In this document: one piece after another, positions 59,395-64,000 of the stretch
Layout: every line of letters begins with the position of its first letter
Numbering within the stretch: the stretch's first letter is position 1
Assembly: GCF_004014875.1 (NCBI RefSeq)
Contig: NZ_CP034929.1
Coordinates: 2,356,001-2,420,000 of the forward strand
Length of the DNA stretch: 64,000 bases
Reading direction: 5' to 3'
From: Nocardioides yefusunii
GTDB lineage: Bacteria; Actinomycetota; Actinomycetes; Propionibacteriales; Nocardioidaceae
Made by a program: the position numbers and the translations under genes
Notes under the pieces: model-generated
Database searches by the model: none
The model's input: only the letters and a program-made list of their open reading frames with translations
Told to the model about the DNA's origin: nothing

Positions 59395-60636
59395 GTGTCA
59401 TCCCCCCGAAACTCCCCCACACCCCCCACATCCACCCCGTCCTCCGCCACCACCCCCACCGGCCTCCCTGTCTGGCTGGTCCTGGCCTGTCTGGTGCTGC
59501 TGGCCTTCAACCTGCGTCCGGCCGCCACGAGCGTCGGACCGGTCCTGGAGGAGGTCCGCGCCGGACTCTCGCTCTCCCCGACCACGACCAGCATCCTGAC
59601 CTCGCTCCCGGTCTTCGCGTTCGCCGTCGTCGGCGGCCTCGCACCGTGGATCGCCCGCGTCGTCGGCCTGCACCGGGTCTCTCTCTTCGCGCTCGTGGCC
59701 GTCGTCATCGGCCTGGGCGCACGTGCCACCACTGACTCCGGCACGTTGTTCCTGCTCTGGACCGCACTGGCCGTCTCCGGCATGGCGTGCGCCAACGTCC
59801 TGGCACCGTCGCTGGTCAAGCTGCACTTCCCCGACCGGATCGGGTTCGCGACCTCCTGCTACACCACCGCGATGGCCACCGGCCTCACCCTCGCCTTCAC
59901 CGCCACCGTCCCCGTCGCCGAGGCGGCCGGCACGTGGCGTTGGGGCCTGGGTGCCTGGGCCCTGGTCGCCGCCGTCGCCGTCGTCCCGTGGATCGCCCTG
60001 GTGGTCCGGGACCGCAAGCCCGCCGCCGCTGAGCGCACGATCACGTTCGGACAGGTCGCCCGCACCCCGCTGGGGTGGGCGCTGGCCGGCTTCTTCGGCG
60101 TCCAGTCCGCGATCGCGTACTCGATGTTCGGCTGGTTCGCCCAGATGTGGCGCGACACCGGGTACTCGGCCACCTACGCCGGTGTGCTGGTCGGCCTGAT
60201 CGCCGCAGCGGGCATCCCCTGCTCGCTGGTGCTGCCCACCCTGCTGGCCCGGGTCAAGGACCAGCGGGTGCTGATGATGGGCGTCATCGCCTGCTACCCG
60301 ATCGCGTTCGCCGGTCTGCTGGCCCTGCCGGGCCAGTACGGCGTCCTGTGGGCTCTGCTGCTCGGCGTCGGCGGCACCACGTTCCCCCTGATCCTGGTGC
60401 TGGTGAGCATGCGCGCGCGCACCGCTCCCGGCACGGCCGCTCTCTCCGGATTCACGCAGTCGGTGGGCTACCTGATCGCCACCCCCGGACCGCTCGTCCT
60501 CGGCCTGATCCACAACCACGCCGGGGGCTGGGTCGCCCCGATCTGGTTCCTGCTGGGCCTGCTGGTCCCGCTGGTCGCCCTGGCGCTGTACGTGGGTCGA
60601 CCTGCCTACCTGGAGGACCAGGTCAGGACTCGCTGA
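59395..60636 (+). CDS. MFS transporter, CynX/NimT-like
   Basis: The protein is 413 residues from GTG 59395 (VSSPRNSPTPP), with GGGAGGA seven bases upstream. About 12 TM segments follow a Ser/Thr/Pro-rich start. LLAFNLRPAATSVGPVLEEVRAGL is the characteristic CynX/NimT family opening (NLRPA), and LVKLHFPDR lies in the first half. Relatives move cyanate or 2-nitroimidazole; the substrate here is unknown. The terminator at 60662 follows. Confidence 0.9.
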   Translation: MSSPRNSPTPPTSTPSSATTPTGLPVWLVLACLVLLAFNLRPAATSVGPVLEEVRAGLSLSPTTTSILTSLPVFAFAVVGGLAPWIARVVGLHRVSLFALVAVVIGLGARATTDSGTLFLLWTALAVSGMACANVLAPSLVKLHFPDRIGFATSCYTTAMATGLTLAFTATVPVAEAAGTWRWGLGAWALVAAVAVVPWIALVVRDRKPAAAERTITFGQVARTPLGWALAGFFGVQSAIAYSMFGWFAQMWRDTGYSATYAGVLVGLIAAAGIPCSLVLPTLLARVKDQRVLMMGVIACYPIAFAGLLALPGQYGVLWALLLGVGGTTFPLILVLVSMRARTAPGTAALSGFTQSVGYLIATPGPLVLGLIHNHAGGWVAPIWFLLGLLVPLVALALYVGRPAYLEDQVRTR

Positions 60637-60661
60637 CCCCTCCCCCGCAGACACAGCGAAG

Positions 60662-60705
60662 ACGCAGAAGGGCGCCACCCCGGCCGGGGTGGCGCCCTTC
60701 TGCGT
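60662..60705. terminator. Very strong bidirectional terminator
   Basis: A perfect 20-bp stem (60662-60681 with 60686-60705) around GGCC, between the convergent MFS gene and the small membrane-protein gene. Confidence 0.93.
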
Positions 60706-60718
60706 GAAGTGCGGTGTG

Positions 60719-61018
60719 TCAGTCCTGCGGGGCTGCCTCAGCAGCGGCCTGCTCCTCGGCGTCCTTCTTGTCGGCCCAGCGACGCAGCAACGTGAAGACG
60801 CCGAACAGCGCCGCGACCAGCGCGATCGTGACGTAGACCATCGGGATGCCCTGGCGGTCGGCCCAGACGCCGATCAGGACGATGACGACCAGTCCGACCA
60901 GGAACATGCCGGCGACGAGGAACCCCACCACCATGCGTCCGGCGGTCGACTCGGCCGGCGTGACGCCGGGCGGGTCGGCCGGGAACAACGGCTTCGGGTC
61001 GCGGGAACCAGCGGCCAC
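60719..61018 (-). CDS. Small two-TM membrane protein, function unknown
   Basis: The protein is 99 residues from GTG 61018. Two TM segments (about 29-52 and 59-77), a short loop DRQGIPMVY, then a charged tail (WADKKDAEEQAAAEAAPQD). It begins 3 bases after the radical SAM gene stop and is coupled to it. I do not recognise a family. Confidence 0.75.
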   Translation of the reverse strand: MAAGSRDPKPLFPADPPGVTPAESTAGRMVVGFLVAGMFLVGLVVIVLIGVWADRQGIPMVYVTIALVAALFGVFTLLRRWADKKDAEEQAAAEAAPQD

Positions 61019-61021
61019 GGC

Positions 61022-62998
61022 TCAGACCACCGTCAGGGGCAGGAGACGCTGACCGGTGGGGCCGATCTGGATCTCGGTGCCCATCTCGGGGCAGACACCG
61101 CAGTCGTAGCACGGGGTCCAGCGGCAGTCCTCGACCTCGATGTCCTCACCGTTGGCCGCGGCGAGCGCGTCCTCCCAGTCACCCCACAGCCAGTCCTTGT
61201 CGAGACCGGAGTCGAGGTGGTCCCAGGGCAGGACCTCGTCGTAGTCACGGGCACGGGTGGTGTACCAGTCGACGTCGATGCCGGTGCCGTCGAGCGCCTT
61301 CTCGGCCGAGGTCATCCAGCGGTCGAACGAGAAGTGCTCGCTCCAGCCGTCGAAACGACCACCGTCACGCCACACCTGCTCGATGATCCCGCCGACGCGG
61401 CGGTCACCGCGGCTGAGGAGTCCCTCGACGATGCCGGGCTTGCCGTCGTGGTAGCGGAAACCGATCGCACGACCGTACTTCTTGTCCTCGCGGACGATGT
61501 CGCGCAGCTTCTTGAGACGCTCGTCGGTGGTGGGGTGGTCGAGCTGCGGGGCCCACTGGAACGGGGTGTGCGGCTTCGGCACGAAACCACCGATGGAAAC
61601 GGTGCAGCGCACGTCGTTGCGACCCGAGACCTCGCGACCCTTCTGGATCACACGCTTGGCGAGGTCGGCGATGGCGAGGACGTCGTCGTCGTTCTCCTCG
61701 GGGAGACCGCACATGAAGTACAGCTTCACCTGACGCCAGCCGTGCGAGTACGCGGTCGCGACGGTGCGGATGAGGTCTTCCTCGTCGACCATCTTGTTGA
61801 TGACCTTGCGCATGCGGTCCGAGCCGCCCTCGGGGGCGAACGTCAGACCGGAGCGGCGACCGTTGCGGGAGAACTCGTTGGCCAGGGTGATGTTGAAGGC
61901 GTCGACGCGGGTCGAGGGCAGCGACAACGAGACGTTGGAGTCCTCGTAGCGGTCGGCGAGGTCCTTGGCCAGGTCACCGATCTCGGTGTGGTCGGCCGAG
62001 GAGAGGGACAGCAGACCGACCTCGTCGAAGCCGGAGGCACGGATGCCGTTCTCGACCATCGCACCGATGGTGGTGAGGGAGCGCTCGCGGACCGGGCGGG
62101 TGATCATGCCGGCCTGGCAGAAACGGCAACCACGGGTGCAACCACGGAAGATCTCGACGCTGAAACGCTCGTGCACGGTCTCGGCGAGCGGGACCAGCGG
62201 CTTGGCCGGGTACGGCCACGCGTCGAGGTCCATCAGGGTGTGCTTGCGGATCCGGTCCGGGATGCCGGGACGGTTGGGGACGACGGCCTCGATCGCGCCG
62301 TCGGCGCCGTAGGTGACGTCGTAGAACGTGGGGACGTAGATGTTGCCGGTCACCGCGAGGCGACGCAGCAGCTCCTCACGGCCACCGGGACGACCCTCGG
62401 TCTTCCACTCGCGCACGACCTCGGAGATCGCGAGCACGACCTCCTCGCCGTCACCGAGCACGGCGGCGTCGATGAAGTCGGCGATCGGCTCGGGGTTGAA
62501 CGCGGCGTGACCGCCGGCCAGCACGACCGGGTCGTGCTCACGACGGTCGGCGGCGTGCAGCGGGATGCCGGCCAGGTCGAGGGCGTTGAGCATGTTGGTG
62601 TAACCCAGCTCGGTGGAGAAGCTGAGACCGAACACGTCGAAGCCGCCGAGGGGACGGTGGGAGTCGACGGTGAACTGCGGGATGTTGTTCTCCCGCATCA
62701 CCTTCTCCATGTCGGGCCACACGGCGTAGGTGCGCTCGGCGACGATCCAGTCGCGCTCGTTGAGCACCTCGTACAGGATCTGGACGCCCTGGTTGGGCAG
62801 ACCGACCTCGTAGGCGTCGGGGTACATGAGTGCCCAGCGGACGGTCTCGCCCTCGGGCGCACAGTCCCACTCCTTGACGGTGGAGTTGAGCTCACCACCG
62901 ACGTACTGGATCGGCTTGGAGACCGACGGAAGGTGCGGTTCGAGCAGGTGGAAGACCGACTCTCCGGTGGCGGGAGTGGTGACTTCTGCGCTGGACAT
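61022..62998 (-). CDS. TIGR03960-family B12-binding-like radical SAM protein
   Basis: The protein is 658 residues from ATG 62998, with GAGG upstream. The N-terminal half has the B12-binding-like domain (PDAYEVGLPNQGVQILYEVL, FDVFGLSFSTELGYTNML, VVLAGGHAAFNPEP). The radical SAM cluster motif is in EIFRGCTRGCRFCQAG (CxxxCxxC, about 287-294), followed by LSLSSADHTEI and LPSTRVDAFN. A C-terminal Cys cluster, CRWTPCYDCGVCPEMG, may hold a second Fe-S cluster. Function unknown; usual partner is the TIGR03936 protein. Confidence 0.93.
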   Translation of the reverse strand: MSSAEVTTPATGESVFHLLEPHLPSVSKPIQYVGGELNSTVKEWDCAPEGETVRWALMYPDAYEVGLPNQGVQILYEVLNERDWIVAERTYAVWPDMEKVMRENNIPQFTVDSHRPLGGFDVFGLSFSTELGYTNMLNALDLAGIPLHAADRREHDPVVLAGGHAAFNPEPIADFIDAAVLGDGEEVVLAISEVVREWKTEGRPGGREELLRRLAVTGNIYVPTFYDVTYGADGAIEAVVPNRPGIPDRIRKHTLMDLDAWPYPAKPLVPLAETVHERFSVEIFRGCTRGCRFCQAGMITRPVRERSLTTIGAMVENGIRASGFDEVGLLSLSSADHTEIGDLAKDLADRYEDSNVSLSLPSTRVDAFNITLANEFSRNGRRSGLTFAPEGGSDRMRKVINKMVDEEDLIRTVATAYSHGWRQVKLYFMCGLPEENDDDVLAIADLAKRVIQKGREVSGRNDVRCTVSIGGFVPKPHTPFQWAPQLDHPTTDERLKKLRDIVREDKKYGRAIGFRYHDGKPGIVEGLLSRGDRRVGGIIEQVWRDGGRFDGWSEHFSFDRWMTSAEKALDGTGIDVDWYTTRARDYDEVLPWDHLDSGLDKDWLWGDWEDALAAANGEDIEVEDCRWTPCYDCGVCPEMGTEIQIGPTGQRLLPLTVV

Positions 62999-63136
62999 GG
63001 AGACCTCGACGTGTCAGGAGCGGGACGACGTTCAAGGGTACGACGAAATTCTGCTTCGACCGCACCCGCCGTCGCGCTCCCCTACAGTGGCCGGTGTTTC
63101 CCGGCGGGGGCCGGAGCGGGGAGGGAACGAACGCCG

Positions 63137-64000
63137 ATGTCCGAGCGTGGAGCAGAGCCGACCCGAGCCGAGGGCACCTCACCCGGCGTCGCCCCCACGA
63201 CGCTCGACACGCCCCCTCCTTCGTCGCGTGCATGGTTCTGGGCGATCTGGACGCTCGGGCTCACGATGACGACGCTCTTCGCCGTCGTCGTCGCCGGCTC
63301 GCACCCTCCCGGCGTGATGCCCGACGTCTGGCTGGTCGCCACGGTGGCGTTCACCTGGCTGTGCATGGACTGGTCATCCTCCCGACTCCTGCCCCGGCCC
63401 ACTCCCCTCTTCCTTCTCACCTTCGCCTGCCTGTCCGGGATCGGTGTCCTCACCGGCGTGCTGATGGAGGCCAGCGCTCTCGACACCCTGAGGTCGGCCG
63501 CCGGAATCCCGCTGCAGGCCGTCGTCATGGGGCTCGGCACCCAGGTGACGCGTCGGGCCATGAAGCTGGGCGAGCCCGCCTTGCTGCCCGACGCCGCCCC
63601 GTGGCGACGCGCCTGGGCCGGCTGGGCTCCGCACGAGGCGATCGACCTGGTGCCGCTGTCTGCGGGCGCGGTCCTCAGCGCACTGTTCTCACTGCTGGTC
63701 GGTTCGGTCCCCGGCGTCGACCTGTGGTCGCTGCAGGGTTTCGAGAACGTGCAGTGGATCAGCCACGTCGTGGTGGTCACCGTCGTCGGCGGGTCCGCGA
63801 CCCTGATCATCTTCAGCACCTGGACCCCCGCCGATCTCGACCAGCCGTGGACCCGGGTGATCGGGGTGTGGCTGGCCTCGGTGAGTCTGCTCCTGTGGGT
63901 GCACAGCACCGGCGCGGTCACGATGGCGTGGCTCCAGGTGATCCCCACGATCATCATCGCCCTGACCTGTCGGGTCTGGGTGACGGCGCTCTTCTCGTTG
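63137..64000 (+). CDS. Multi-TM protein, N-terminal part (cut by window end)
   Basis: It runs from ATG 63137 (MSERGAEPTRAEG) without a stop to the last base, 288 codons. A 30-residue cytoplasmic start is followed by about seven or eight TM segments (AIWTLGLTMTTLFAVVVAG, LLTFACLSGIGVLTGVLM, LSAGAVLSALFSLLVG, HVVVVTVVGGSATLIIF, VIGVWLASVSLLLWVH). The layout resembles the MASE1-type sensor domain found before GGDEF/EAL or kinase modules, but no output domain lies inside the window, so this is only a suggestion. Divergent from the radical SAM gene. Confidence 0.6.
   Translation, partial: MSERGAEPTRAEGTSPGVAPTTLDTPPPSSRAWFWAIWTLGLTMTTLFAVVVAGSHPPGVMPDVWLVATVAFTWLCMDWSSSRLLPRPTPLFLLTFACLSGIGVLTGVLMEASALDTLRSAAGIPLQAVVMGLGTQVTRRAMKLGEPALLPDAAPWRRAWAGWAPHEAIDLVPLSAGAVLSALFSLLVGSVPGVDLWSLQGFENVQWISHVVVVTVVGGSATLIIFSTWTPADLDQPWTRVIGVWLASVSLLLWVHSTGAVTMAWLQVIPTIIIALTCRVWVTALFSL

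Noticed and set aside
63053..63089. Promoter TTCGAC/TACAGT before the truncated membrane-protein gene
   Set aside because: The spacer is 22 bases, too long for a normal sigma-70 promoter.

Overview
The window is a stretch of high-GC actinobacterial chromosome, most likely from Nocardioidaceae or a near relative in Propionibacteriales; the family-level placement is inference. Evidence seen: strong G/C third-position bias throughout, frequent GTG starts with ATGA/GTGA overlaps, hairpin terminators mostly lacking long U-tracts, and actinobacterial hallmark genes (ndgR, bioQ-bioYMN, a long Rne/Rng RNase E, gatCAB, the TIGR03960/TIGR03936 pair). From memory, the gene order resembles the M. tuberculosis leuC-to-iscS and obg-to-rne segments placed side by side. 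No insertion sequence, prophage, CRISPR array or rRNA was seen.

Layout. 1-4.6 kb: the end of ndgR, a small membrane protein, and a TetR regulator divergent from an internally duplicated YhgE/ABC-2-like membrane protein, then ogt. 4.6-5.5 kb: three identical tRNA-Glu(CTC) genes, each with its own terminator, and tRNA-Gln(CTG). 5.5-13.2 kb: a CPBP protease, gltX with an overlapping FAH-family gene, a glycosylase-like protein, a lipoprotein, a secreted double-CAP protein, and a coupled 2H-phosphoesterase/pentapeptide pair. 13.2-15.9 kb: the biotin locus, bioQ divergent from bioYMN, with a BioQ-type operator on the bioY promoter. 15.9-19.9 kb: a secreted protein, an amidase and a membrane Ser/Thr kinase. 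19.9-32.6 kb: branched-chain amino acid and serine synthesis (ilvE, leuB, serA, ilvC, ilvN, ilvB) interspersed with a methyltransferase, an acyltransferase, and gtrB-gtrA-dsbA-like genes. Both the ilvB and leuB transcripts begin with a very short leader peptide rich in Ile/Leu/Val codons.

33.0-38.6 kb is the most interesting locus: a cobalamin-riboswitch-like leader followed by five overlapping or closely spaced genes. They encode a prenyltransferase-repeat-like lipoprotein, a secreted membrane-anchored beta-type protein, and a complete ECF transporter (EcfT, fused EcfA-EcfA', EcfS). I read this as a vitamin B12 capture-and-import system in which the two lobes of an intrinsic factor/transcobalamin-like binder are encoded as separate surface proteins.

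38.7-49.7 kb: gatCAB, ligA, a DHA2 drug exporter, a MetE-like protein, mnmA and a cysteine desulfurase. 49.8-57 kb: proB, obgE, rpmA, rplU and rne. 57.3-64 kb: the TIGR03936 and TIGR03960 genes, separated here by three unrelated genes, and the start of a multi-TM protein cut off by the window edge.
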